A program made the translations under genes and the position numbers. Source: Streptomyces sp. NBC_00620 (GTDB lineage Bacteria; Actinomycetota; Actinomycetes; Streptomycetales; Streptomycetaceae). Taken from it: DNA of 64,000 nt. Below, piece by piece: positions 25,311 through 33,435 of this stretch (positions are counted from its first letter, which is position 1; the number at the start of each line of letters is the position of its first letter). Location of the stretch: the NCBI RefSeq assembly GCF_026341825.1, contig NZ_JAPENY010000001.1, forward strand, positions 248,001 to 312,000, in the 5' to 3' direction. Under the pieces are notes generated by a model. The model was not told the origin of the DNA. It did not search any database and saw only the letters and a program-made list of their open reading frames with translations.

Positions 25311-26588
25311 TCAGCTCGTCTGCGAGAGACGCTTGTTGATCTCGTCCTCGACCTGTGCGGCCGCCTCGGCGGGCGACTTACCGTTCAGCACGGCGGTCAT
25401 GTAGGACTTGATCGGGTTCGGGTCGTTCTCCACGGCGGCCCACGCGGGGATCAGCGGCGTGGTGCCACCGAAGGCCGCGGCCGGGGCGGCGGCCACGGCG
25501 GCGGGGTTGGCCGAGAGGTTGGACTGCAGCGACTCCTTGTTCGGGATGACGCCGTTCTCCTTGGCGAGCGCGCCCTCGAACTTGTCGGACAGGGCCAGCT
25601 TCAGGAACTCCTGGGCGAGCTCCTGCTTCTTGCTGCCCGCGGCGACCGCGAAGTTGGAGCCACCGAGAAAAACACCCTCGGGCTTGTCGGCCGTCTCACC
25701 CGGGATGGTGAAGTAGCCGATGTCCTTCTCGATGGCCTTGTTGGCGGTGATGGCCGTGCCGGCCTCCCAGCCCATGCCGATGAAGGCGCCGACGTTGCCC
25801 TTGGCGAAGACCTCGGCCTGCTGCGGGGTCGCCTCGTCCTTGTCCTTGGGGGCCTTGGAGAAGGCCTGGTACTTCTTGTAGAGCTCCATGGCCGCGGTGA
25901 CCTTCGGGTCCGCAAGGTTGGAGACGTACTTGTCGCCGTCCTTCTTGACCAGGTCGGCACCCTGACCGATGGTCAGGCCGTCGAAGAAGTACCAGTTCTG
26001 GCCGGGCAGGTAGATCGGCTCGGCGTCGGTCTTGCTCTCGATCGCCTCGAGGTCCTTGAAGAACTCGTCGCGGGTCTTCGGGGTGTCCGTGATGCCGGCG
26101 TCGGCCCAGACCTTCTTGTTGTAGATGACGACGCGGTTGGCGAAGTACCACGGGGCCGCGTACTGCTTGCCGTCGAAGACGGAGGAGGCGTTGAGGGCCT
26201 CGGTCCAGTCGGTGCCGATCTCCGACTTGAGGTCACTCAGGTCGGCGAGACCGCCGGTGGCCGCGTAGGCGGGGGTCTGGGTGTTGCCGACCTCAAGGAC
26301 GTCCGGCGGGTTCTCCTCGGAGAGCGCCGTGGTGATCTTCTGCTGGATGCCGTTCCACTGCTGCGTCTCGAACTTCAGCGTGGCGCCGGTCTGCTTCTCG
26401 AAGGCCGCCGTCAGGTCCTTGGTCCAGCCGGGAGGCGTCGAGCCGTCCATCGCCCAGACAGTCAGGGTCTCGCCCTTGAAACCGTCGGCAGCGGCCTTGT
26501 CGCCACTGTCGCCGTCGTCTCCCCCACACGCCACGATGGAAACCATCATGCCCGCGATACCGATCGCGGCTATCAGCTTGCGCTTCAC
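25311..26588 (-). CDS. dasA: Chitobiose-binding lipoprotein DasA
   Basis: A 425-residue solute-binding protein of ABC family 1. The first 21 residues are a lipoprotein signal peptide ending in IVAC (Cys21), followed by a Gly/Asp-rich linker and the mature domain beginning ETLTVWAMDG. It captures chitobiose at the cell surface for DasBC. The GTG at 26588 has AGGAGG directly upstream; the longer reading frame has no such site. Two DasR palindromes lie upstream. In S. coelicolor dasA is strongly DasR-controlled and affects development. Confidence 0.95.
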   Translation of the reverse strand: MKRKLIAAIGIAGMMVSIVACGGDDGDSGDKAAADGFKGETLTVWAMDGSTPPGWTKDLTAAFEKQTGATLKFETQQWNGIQQKITTALSEENPPDVLEVGNTQTPAYAATGGLADLSDLKSEIGTDWTEALNASSVFDGKQYAAPWYFANRVVIYNKKVWADAGITDTPKTRDEFFKDLEAIESKTDAEPIYLPGQNWYFFDGLTIGQGADLVKKDGDKYVSNLADPKVTAAMELYKKYQAFSKAPKDKDEATPQQAEVFAKGNVGAFIGMGWEAGTAITANKAIEKDIGYFTIPGETADKPEGVFLGGSNFAVAAGSKKQELAQEFLKLALSDKFEGALAKENGVIPNKESLQSNLSANPAAVAAAPAAAFGGTTPLIPAWAAVENDPNPIKSYMTAVLNGKSPAEAAAQVEDEINKRLSQTS

Positions 26589-26673
26589 GCCATCCTCCTC
26601 AGGGATGCCACAATCCCCCCTGCCCACCGCGTGACACACGCCGAGTACTGCCCGTGGGGCTGGGACCTGGACC

Positions 26674-26689
26674 AATGGTGTAGACCAGT
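26674..26689. promoter_or_regulatory. DasR operator (dre) of dasA, first site
   Basis: AATGGTGTAGACCAGT keeps TGGT and the full TAGACCA half, with one central mismatch from the palindromic dre. It is 86 bp upstream of the dasA start, which places it in the promoter region. Confidence 0.8.
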
Positions 26690-26697
26690 ACGGGGAG

Positions 26698-26713
26698 CTT
26701 GGCCTAGACCTAG
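26698..26713. promoter_or_regulatory. DasR operator (dre-like) of dasA, second site
   Basis: CTTGGCCTAGACCTAG is a weaker dre match (TGGNCTAGACC core) centred 24 bp from the first dasA site. Two neighbouring sites suggest cooperative binding; the strength of this one is uncertain. Confidence 0.55.
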
Positions 26714-26841
26714 AGGGGTGTCAAGGGTGTGTAAGCCCGCCCAGTCGGACGTTATGGGACCGACATATGCAGAGACCTTTAAGTAGGTAAGCGGCATAAC
26801 AGGCAGCCCCGTTCGCGTACGCACGCGGCCGGTACCCGCGC

Positions 26842-26857
26842 GGTGGACTAGACCAAC
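26842..26857. promoter_or_regulatory. Probable dre upstream of dasR
   Basis: GGTGGACTAGACCAAC contains TGGACTAGACCA, one mismatch from the dre core. It is 137 bp before the dasR ATG and 254 bp from dasA. It could serve autoregulation of dasR. The 405-bp dasA-dasR gap holds these three sites and no gene. Confidence 0.65.
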
Positions 26858-26936
26858 CATGAACGCCGACGGTATATAGAGGGGATCACGGAGCGTGCGG
26901 GGGGACACTCGCACGGCAAGCCGTGCCACGATGTGA

Positions 26937-27758
<822 letters not shown>

Positions 27759-27872
27759 CCGATATCAACCACCCCCGGAAATAAACCAATTGGCGTGGTG
27801 CAAGAGGTGTAGCGCTGCTCCTCTTCCTGTTCTACGGTCCTCCCGTCATCGCATGGACGGGAGGACGACCCG

Positions 27873-30011
27873 GTGCGCACCGCGAACACTCGATCCATCG
27901 TCATCTGGACCCTCGTCGCGCTGGTGAGCGCCGCGGGCTGGTCCGTACTCGCGCTGTCGCGGGGCGAGGAGGTGTCGGCCGCCTGGATGGTCGCCGCCGC
28001 GCTCGGCTCGTACGCCATCGCCTATCGCTTCTACTCGAAGTTCATCGCCTACAAGGTGCTCAAGCTCGACAAGACCCGGGCGACCCCGGCGGAGCGGCTG
28101 AACGACGGCATCGACTTCCATCCGACCGACCGGCGCGTGCTGCTCGGCCACCACTTCGCGGCGATCGCGGGCGCGGGCCCGCTCGTCGGACCCGTACTGG
28201 CCGCGCAGATGGGCTACTTGCCCGGCACCATCTGGATCATCGTCGGCGTGATCTTCGCGGGCGCGGTCCAGGACATGGTCGTCCTGTTCTTCTCCACGCG
28301 CCGCGACGGCCGTTCGCTCGGACAGATGGCCCGCGAGGAGATCGGCCCGTTCGGCGGGGCCGCCGCGCTGGTCGCCACCTTCGCCATCATGATCATCCTG
28401 CTCGGCGTACTCGCCCTGGTCATCGTCAACGCGCTCGCGCAGTCGCCGTGGGGCACCTTCTCCATCGCGATGACCATCCCGATCGCGCTGCTGATGGGCT
28501 TCTACCTGCGAGTCCTGAGGCCGGGCCGGGTCTCCGAAGTGTCGCTGATCGGCGTCGCGTTGCTGCTGCTCGCGCTGATCGCGGGCCGCTGGGTCGCCGA
28601 ATCCTCCTGGGCCGACACCTTCACCCTCGCCCCCTCCACCCTGGTCATCTGGATGGTGGCGTACGGCTTCATCGCCTCGATCCTGCCCGTGTGGATGCTC
28701 CTGGCACCCCGCGACTACCTCTCCACCTTCATGAAGATCGGCACGATCGCGCTGCTCGCCCTGGGCGTGGTCATCGCGCTGCCGACACTCAAAATGGACC
28801 CGGTCACGGACTTCGCCTCCCAGGGCAACGGCCCGGTCTTCGCGGGCTCACTCTTCCCGTTCGTCTTCATCACGATTGCCTGCGGCGCCCTCTCCGGCTT
28901 CCACTCGCTCATCTCGAGCGGCACGACGCCGAAAATGATCCAGAAGGAAACCCAGATCCGGATGATCGGCTACGGCTCCATGCTCATGGAGTCGTCGGTC
29001 GCCGTGATGGCGATGGTCGCGGCCTGCATCATCGACCCGGGCCTGTACTTCGCGATGAACGCGCCGTCCGGGGTCATCGGCACCACAGTCGAATCCGCGT
29101 CCCAAGCAGTCGCGAGCTTCGGCTACACCATCTCGCCCGCGGACCTGGCGAAGGCGGCCGAACAGGTAGAAGAAGCAACCCTCCTCTCCCGCACCGGCGG
29201 TGCACCCACCCTCGCCCTGGGCGTCTCGGAGATCTTCTCCCAGGTCACCGGGGGGAGCCTGCGCGCCTTCTGGTACCACTTCGCGATCATGTTCGAGGCG
29301 CTGTTCATCCTGACCGCCCTGGACGCCGGCACGCGCGTGGGCCGGTTCATGCTCCAGGACATGCTGGGCAATGTCTACCGGCCCTTCAAGACGGTGAGTT
29401 GGAAGCCCGGGCTCCTCATCACCAGCGCCATCGTGTGCGCCCTGTGGGGCTACTTCCTCTGGGTCGGCGTCCACGAACCACTCGGCGGCATCAACCAGCT
29501 GTTCCCGATCTTCGGCATCTCCAACCAGCTGCTGGCCGCGGTGGCCCTGGCGGTCTGCACGACACTCCTGGTGAAATCCGGACGCCTCAAGTGGGCCTGG
29601 GTAACCGGGATTCCGCTGATCTGGGACGCGGTCGTCACCCTCACCGCCAGCTGGCAGAAGGTCTTCTCCAGCAACCCGCGAGTGGGCTTCTTCAAGCAGC
29701 GCTCGGTGTACCAGGACGGCATCGACAGGGGCGAGGTCCTCGCGCCCGCCAAGACCATGGACGACATGCACACGGTCGTCACCAACTCCACGGTGGACGG
29801 CGTCCTCACAGCGGTCCTCGCCATCCTCGTCGTCGTAGTGATCGCGGACGCGACCCGGGTCTGCATCCGTCACATTCGCCGTCCCGCGCTCTCCACCTTG
29901 ACCGAGACGCCGTACGTGGAATCGAAGATCATCGCCCCGGCCGGACTGATCCCGACCAAGGAAGAGAAAGCAGAGGAACTCGATGCGGTCGGCGCTACGC
30001 AAAGCCATTGA
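27873..30011 (+). CDS. cstA: Carbon starvation protein CstA family (peptide/pyruvate transporter)
   Basis: A 712-residue polytopic membrane protein with about 16-18 hydrophobic segments. The conserved CstA region LLGHHFAAIAGAGPLVGPVLAAQMGYLPG starts near residue 90 and the GFHSLISSGTTPKMI segment near 343. CstA-type proteins take up peptides or pyruvate; the substrate here is undetermined. GTG 27873 follows GGGAGGACGA. The downstream YbdD-like gene overlaps its 3' end by 29 bp, the standard arrangement of this transporter type. Confidence 0.9.
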   Translation: MRTANTRSIVIWTLVALVSAAGWSVLALSRGEEVSAAWMVAAALGSYAIAYRFYSKFIAYKVLKLDKTRATPAERLNDGIDFHPTDRRVLLGHHFAAIAGAGPLVGPVLAAQMGYLPGTIWIIVGVIFAGAVQDMVVLFFSTRRDGRSLGQMAREEIGPFGGAAALVATFAIMIILLGVLALVIVNALAQSPWGTFSIAMTIPIALLMGFYLRVLRPGRVSEVSLIGVALLLLALIAGRWVAESSWADTFTLAPSTLVIWMVAYGFIASILPVWMLLAPRDYLSTFMKIGTIALLALGVVIALPTLKMDPVTDFASQGNGPVFAGSLFPFVFITIACGALSGFHSLISSGTTPKMIQKETQIRMIGYGSMLMESSVAVMAMVAACIIDPGLYFAMNAPSGVIGTTVESASQAVASFGYTISPADLAKAAEQVEEATLLSRTGGAPTLALGVSEIFSQVTGGSLRAFWYHFAIMFEALFILTALDAGTRVGRFMLQDMLGNVYRPFKTVSWKPGLLITSAIVCALWGYFLWVGVHEPLGGINQLFPIFGISNQLLAAVALAVCTTLLVKSGRLKWAWVTGIPLIWDAVVTLTASWQKVFSSNPRVGFFKQRSVYQDGIDRGEVLAPAKTMDDMHTVVTNSTVDGVLTAVLAILVVVVIADATRVCIRHIRRPALSTLTETPYVESKIIAPAGLIPTKEEKAEELDAVGATQSH

Positions 30012-30183
30012 CGGAGTGCGCTGGTACGTAAGGGAGTTGACGGACGAATCCGCGTACGACCGCTATGTCGCGCACGCCGGAGCGAACCACCCCCACACCC
30101 CCACACCCTCCCGGCGCGAGTTCGAGCGGATGCGAACGAACCGCCAGGAGAAGGACCCCCGGCAAGGCTTCCGCTGCTGCTGA
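29983..30183 (+). CDS. YbdD/YjiX-family small protein (CstA partner)
   Basis: A 66-residue protein with the family pattern WYVRELTDESAYDRYVAH and a C-terminal RQGFRCC. YbdD/YjiX proteins are encoded directly after CstA-type transporters and are needed for or modulate their activity in enterobacteria. ATG 29983 lies within the 3' end of cstA (29-bp overlap), so the two are translated from one mRNA. No membrane segment. Confidence 0.85.
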   Translation: MRSALRKAIDGVRWYVRELTDESAYDRYVAHAGANHPHTPTPSRREFERMRTNRQEKDPRQGFRCC

Positions 30184-30249
30184 GGACTCGAATACACACA
30201 TTCGGCAGCCGTTTGCAGACCGATATACGGACAGGGGTTCCGCTTGTGT

Positions 30250-30307
30250 GACTCCGTCGCCTAGATTGCCTGCGCGTTACACAGGTGATCAGTGAGGGGA
30301 CGGAGTC
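30250..30307 (+). promoter_or_regulatory. Promoter region of the symporter operon with 9-bp inverted repeat
   Basis: GACTCCGTC (30250-30258) and GACGGAGTC (30299-30307) form a perfect inverted repeat flanking a TAGATT -10 hexamer (30262-30267) that has a TTCCGC -35 18 bp upstream. The right arm ends 5 bp before the ATG of the DUF3311 gene. A regulator or looping role is inferred. Confidence 0.45.
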
Positions 30308-30312
30308 GCCAT

Positions 30313-30567
30313 ATGTCAGATGTGCCTGAAGTGAAGCCACCGGTGGTCACACCGGTCCGAGCGGTGATCGCTCTCTGCCTGCTGGCGCCGTTCGTGACGA
30401 TGCTGTGGGTCGGTTCGTATGCGAAGACGGACCCGACCTTCATCGGCATCCCGTTCTTCTACTGGTACCAGATGCTGTGGGTGCTCATCTCGACCGCCCT
30501 CACGATGACCGCGTACAAGCTGTGGCAGCGTGACCAGCGCGCCCGCAAGGGGGGTGCCGGAGCATGA
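30313..30567 (+). CDS. DUF3311 small membrane protein (symporter partner)
   Basis: An 84-residue protein with two transmembrane segments (about 15-34 and 45-68) and a short basic C-terminus. DUF3311 proteins are encoded just before sodium:solute symporters of the MctP type and probably act as a small subunit or assembly factor, as YjcH does for ActP. Its stop overlaps the symporter ATG (ATGA, 30564-30567), indicating translational coupling. Confidence 0.85.
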   Translation: MSDVPEVKPPVVTPVRAVIALCLLAPFVTMLWVGSYAKTDPTFIGIPFFYWYQMLWVLISTALTMTAYKLWQRDQRARKGGAGA

Positions 30568-32174
30568 ACGACGGCGTGAACGGCGTGGCACTCGCCGTCT
30601 TCATCTTCTTCTTCCTGGCCGTCACGGTCATGGGCTTCCTGGCCGCGCGCTGGCGCAGGGCGGCGGACGAGCAGAGCCTCGACGAATGGGGCCTGGGCGG
30701 CCGTTCGTTCGGCACCTGGGTCACCTGGTTCCTGCTGGGCGGCGACCTGTACACGGCGTACACCTTCGTAGCCGTACCGGCCGCGATCTACGCGGCGGGC
30801 GCGGCCGGCTTCTTCGCCGTGCCGTACACGATCCTCGTCTACCCGCTGATCTTCACGTTCCTCCCCCGCCTCTGGTCGGTCTCGCACAAGCACGGCTACG
30901 TGACGACCTCGGACTTCGTACGAGGCCGCTTCGGCTCGAAGGGCCTCTCCCTCGCAGTAGCAGTCACCGGCATCCTCGCGACGATGCCCTATATCGCACT
31001 CCAACTGGTAGGCATTCAGGCGGTCCTGGATGTCATGGGCGTAGGCGGCGGCGAGAACACCAACTGGTTCATCAAGGACCTCCCCCTCCTCATCGCCTTC
31101 GGCGTACTGGCGGCGTACACCTACTCCTCGGGCCTGCGAGCGCCCGCCCTGATCGCGTTCGTGAAGGACACCCTGATCTACATCGTGATCGCGGTGGCCA
31201 TCATCTACATCCCGATCAAGCTGGGCGGTTTCGACGAGATCTTCAAGGCGGCGAACGACAAGTACACCGCGGCGGGCGCCGGCGGGATCGTCCCGGCCGA
31301 AGCCGGCCAATGGACGTACGCCACCCTCGCCCTGGGCTCAGCCCTGGCCCTGTTCATGTACCCGCACTCGATCACGGCGACGCTCTCCTCCCGCAGCCGC
31401 GAGGTGATCCGCCGCAACACCACGATCCTCCCCCTGTACTCGCTCATGCTGGGCCTCCTGGCCCTGCTCGGCTTCATGGCGATCGCGGCCGGCGTCAAGG
31501 TGGAGAACGGCCAACTGGCCATCCCCCAGCTCTTCGAGAACATGTTCCCGGACTGGTTCGCCGGCGTGGCCTTCGCGGCGATCGGTATCGGCGCACTGGT
31601 CCCGGCCGCCATCATGTCCATCGCGGCCGCGAACCTCTTCACCCGCAACATCTACAAGGACTTCATCAACCCGGACGCGACCCCCGCCCAGGAGACGAAG
31701 ATCTCCAAACTGGTCTCCCTCCTCGTGAAGGTCGGCGCCCTCGCCTTCGTCCTCACCATGGACAAGACGGTCGCCATCAACTTCCAGCTCCTGGGCGGCA
31801 TCTGGATCCTCCAGACCTTCCCGGCCCTGGTCGGCGGCCTCTTCACCCGCTGGTTCCACCGCTGGGCTCTCCTCACCGGCTGGGCCGTGGGCATGCTCTA
31901 CGGCACCCTCGCCGCGTACGGCGTAGCCTCCCCCACCCAGAAACACTTCGGCGGCAGCGCCAAGGAAATCCCCGGCATCGGCGAGATCGGCTACATCGGC
32001 CTCACAGCGTTCATCCTGAACGCAGTAGTAACCATCGTCCTCACCTTCGCCTTCCGAGCCGTCAACGCCCCCGACGGCATCGACGAAACGTCCCCCGAGG
32101 ACTACACGGCAGACGCCGGCGACAAGGGCGTACAGGTAGAACTCCCGCCGGCGACGGCGGGGGCGACTCACTAG
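30564..32174 (+). CDS. mctP: Sodium:solute symporter, monocarboxylate type (MctP-like)
   Basis: A 536-residue member of the SSS family with about 13 transmembrane segments. Typical features are the early DEQSLDEWGLGGRSFGTWVTWFLLGGDLYTAYTF stretch (first two helices and sodium site region) and VPAAIMSIAAANLFTRNIYKDF near residue 345-365. Related MctP proteins carry lactate, pyruvate, acetate or alanine; the substrate is inferred from the DUF3311 partner and overall similarity. The neighbouring CstA system suggests a carbon-scavenging cluster. A GC-rich repeat with a T-tract follows the stop. Confidence 0.88.
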   Translation: MNDGVNGVALAVFIFFFLAVTVMGFLAARWRRAADEQSLDEWGLGGRSFGTWVTWFLLGGDLYTAYTFVAVPAAIYAAGAAGFFAVPYTILVYPLIFTFLPRLWSVSHKHGYVTTSDFVRGRFGSKGLSLAVAVTGILATMPYIALQLVGIQAVLDVMGVGGGENTNWFIKDLPLLIAFGVLAAYTYSSGLRAPALIAFVKDTLIYIVIAVAIIYIPIKLGGFDEIFKAANDKYTAAGAGGIVPAEAGQWTYATLALGSALALFMYPHSITATLSSRSREVIRRNTTILPLYSLMLGLLALLGFMAIAAGVKVENGQLAIPQLFENMFPDWFAGVAFAAIGIGALVPAAIMSIAAANLFTRNIYKDFINPDATPAQETKISKLVSLLVKVGALAFVLTMDKTVAINFQLLGGIWILQTFPALVGGLFTRWFHRWALLTGWAVGMLYGTLAAYGVASPTQKHFGGSAKEIPGIGEIGYIGLTAFILNAVVTIVLTFAFRAVNAPDGIDETSPEDYTADAGDKGVQVELPPATAGATH

Positions 32175-32201
32175 GTACCGGTGGGGGCTGGGGGGAGGCG
32201 G

Positions 32202-32307
32202 TTTTTTCGCCCCCTCCGCCCCTACCCGTCCCTTGCTTCCTGGGGGCTGCCGCCCCCAGACCCCCGCATCGCGCTAACGCGCTCGTCCTCAAACGCCGGA
32301 CGGGCTG
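32202..32307. repeat. GC-rich dispersed intergenic repeat, copy 2
   Basis: Read on the minus strand this matches copies 1 (2312-2413) and 3 (57155-57258). Its GTTTTTTCGCCCC end faces the symporter stop 27 bp away, followed by the GGGGGC-TGCC-GCCCCC hairpin. It may terminate the symporter transcript. A second fragment of the same family (CTCAAACGCCAGACGGGCC) lies at about 32381-32399. Confidence 0.8.
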
Positions 32308-32421
32308 GAGATACCTGACCCGGACTGAAAAGCGCAGCCCCCACGGGTGGGTGGGGGATCGGGACGGCACCACCGCCACCCTCAAACGCCAGACGGGCCA
32401 AGACCCGACAGGATGACGCAA

Positions 32422-32569
32422 GCCCCCACGCACCCCCACCCGCCAGATCACCGAAGGGGACGTGCCGGAACGTCCGCCCGCAGCGGCTGGCGCGTCAACA
32501 CCGGCACGTTGGTGAGCAACCGATTCCGCGCCAGACCGAGGACGGATGCTCCGGTACGGCCCCGACCCA
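32422..32569. repeat. 148-bp dispersed repeat, copy A
   Basis: This stretch, running from GCCCCCACGCACCC to GGCCCCGACCCA, is about 90% identical over its whole length to 53161-53308, with the main divergence confined to a 9-bp block (GCACGTTGG here, CCCGCTTCC there). Both copies have the same orientation and lie just upstream of a plus-strand gene (32 bp before the acetyltransferase here). No real protein is encoded. Confidence 0.8.
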
Positions 32570-32601
32570 CGACGAATATCCGGCGGCGGCACACTGCTCC
32601 C

Positions 32602-33105
32602 ATGGACATCGTCATCAGACGGGCGCAGCCCCACGAATACGAGACCGTCGGCGAACTCACCGCACAGGCCTACCTCGGCGACGGCCTGCTCGACTTCGGG
32701 GAGAGCGACGAATACCTCACCGAGCTGCGAGACGTCGCCAAGCGGGCCGCCGCGGCCGAAGTTCTGGTCGCCGTAGAAGGCGACCAGATACTCGGCGGTG
32801 TCACCTTCGTACCGGCCAGCGGCCCCATGGCCGACATCGCCCGCCCCGGCGAGGCAGAGATCCGCATGCTCGCGGTCGCCCCCGACGCCCGCGGCCGAGG
32901 AGCCGGCGAGACACTCGTCCGCGCCTGCACGGACCGCGCCCGCACCACCGACAACTGCGCCCGCATCGTGCTCTCCACCCAGCGAACCATGCACGCCGCC
33001 CACCGCATCTACGAACGTCTCGGCTTCACCCGCACCCCCCACCGCGACTGGAACCCGATCCCCCACCTCGACATCACGCTGCTCACCTACGAGTTGCCCC
33101 TCTGA
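32602..33105 (+). CDS. GNAT-family N-acetyltransferase
   Basis: A 167-residue GNAT enzyme. Motif A is AVAPDARGRGAGETLV (about residues 92-107) and the C-terminal AHRIYERLGFTR fits motif B. ATG 32602 has no strong ribosome-binding site; upstream in-frame sequence belongs to the 148-bp repeat and is not coding. It precedes the nrdAB control region on the same strand, but the NrdR boxes and riboswitch begin right after it, so it is a separate unit. Confidence 0.88.
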   Translation: MDIVIRRAQPHEYETVGELTAQAYLGDGLLDFGESDEYLTELRDVAKRAAAAEVLVAVEGDQILGGVTFVPASGPMADIARPGEAEIRMLAVAPDARGRGAGETLVRACTDRARTTDNCARIVLSTQRTMHAAHRIYERLGFTRTPHRDWNPIPHLDITLLTYELPL

Positions 33106-33125
33106 CACCCTGAGAAGCCGACACG

Positions 33126-33172
33126 ACACAACATGTGGGGGTGCCACCGCAACCCGGCACTAGATGTATGCT
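33126..33172 (+). promoter_or_regulatory. Tandem NrdR-like boxes and promoter of nrdAB
   Basis: Two 16-bp sequences, ACACAACATGTGGGGG (33126-33141) and GCACTAGATGTATGCT (33157-33172), resemble the NrdR box acaCwAtATaTwGtgt. Their centres are 31 bp apart, three helical turns, the spacing usual for NrdR pairs. The second box covers a TATGCT -10 hexamer (33167-33172). NrdR represses ribonucleotide reductase genes when dATP is high. Core matches are 7-8 of 10, so the call rests on spacing and context as well. Confidence 0.65.
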
Positions 33173-33177
33173 CGTGC

Positions 33178-33352
33178 TCGCTGTCGCCGCAGGGGAATCC
33201 GGTGCGAATCCGGAACTGTCCCGCAACGGTGTACTCATGCGCACCCGTGCCCCGCACGACCGCGCACGTGGCCAGTCCGAGGACCTGCCGACAGCGCGCC
33301 CGGCCGTCCGGCCCGGGTGCCGACGACGTCCGGGCCTCGCGGAATGGGCCGG
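33178..33352 (+). ncRNA. Cobalamin (B12) riboswitch of nrdAB
   Basis: The leader contains the conserved parts of the cobalamin aptamer in order: AGGGGAATCCGGTGCGAATC with CGGAACTGTCCCGCAACGG (33191-33229), the B12 box region GCCAGTCCGAGGACCTGCC (33271-33289) and the later CCTCGCGGAATGGG segment (about 33335-33348). In S. coelicolor such a riboswitch turns off the class Ia reductase when adenosylcobalamin is available, so the B12-dependent class II enzyme is used instead. About 85 bases follow to the nrdA start, with a C-rich GCTCCCCCGTTCCC stretch that could pair with the ribosome-binding site. Confidence 0.93.
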
Positions 33353-33435
33353 TGGACGCGGCGCACCGCTGCCAAAAGCGTGCGCCCGCTCCCCCGTTCC
33401 CACAGGCCCCGTGCCGAGCGAGGGAGAGCCCCCAC

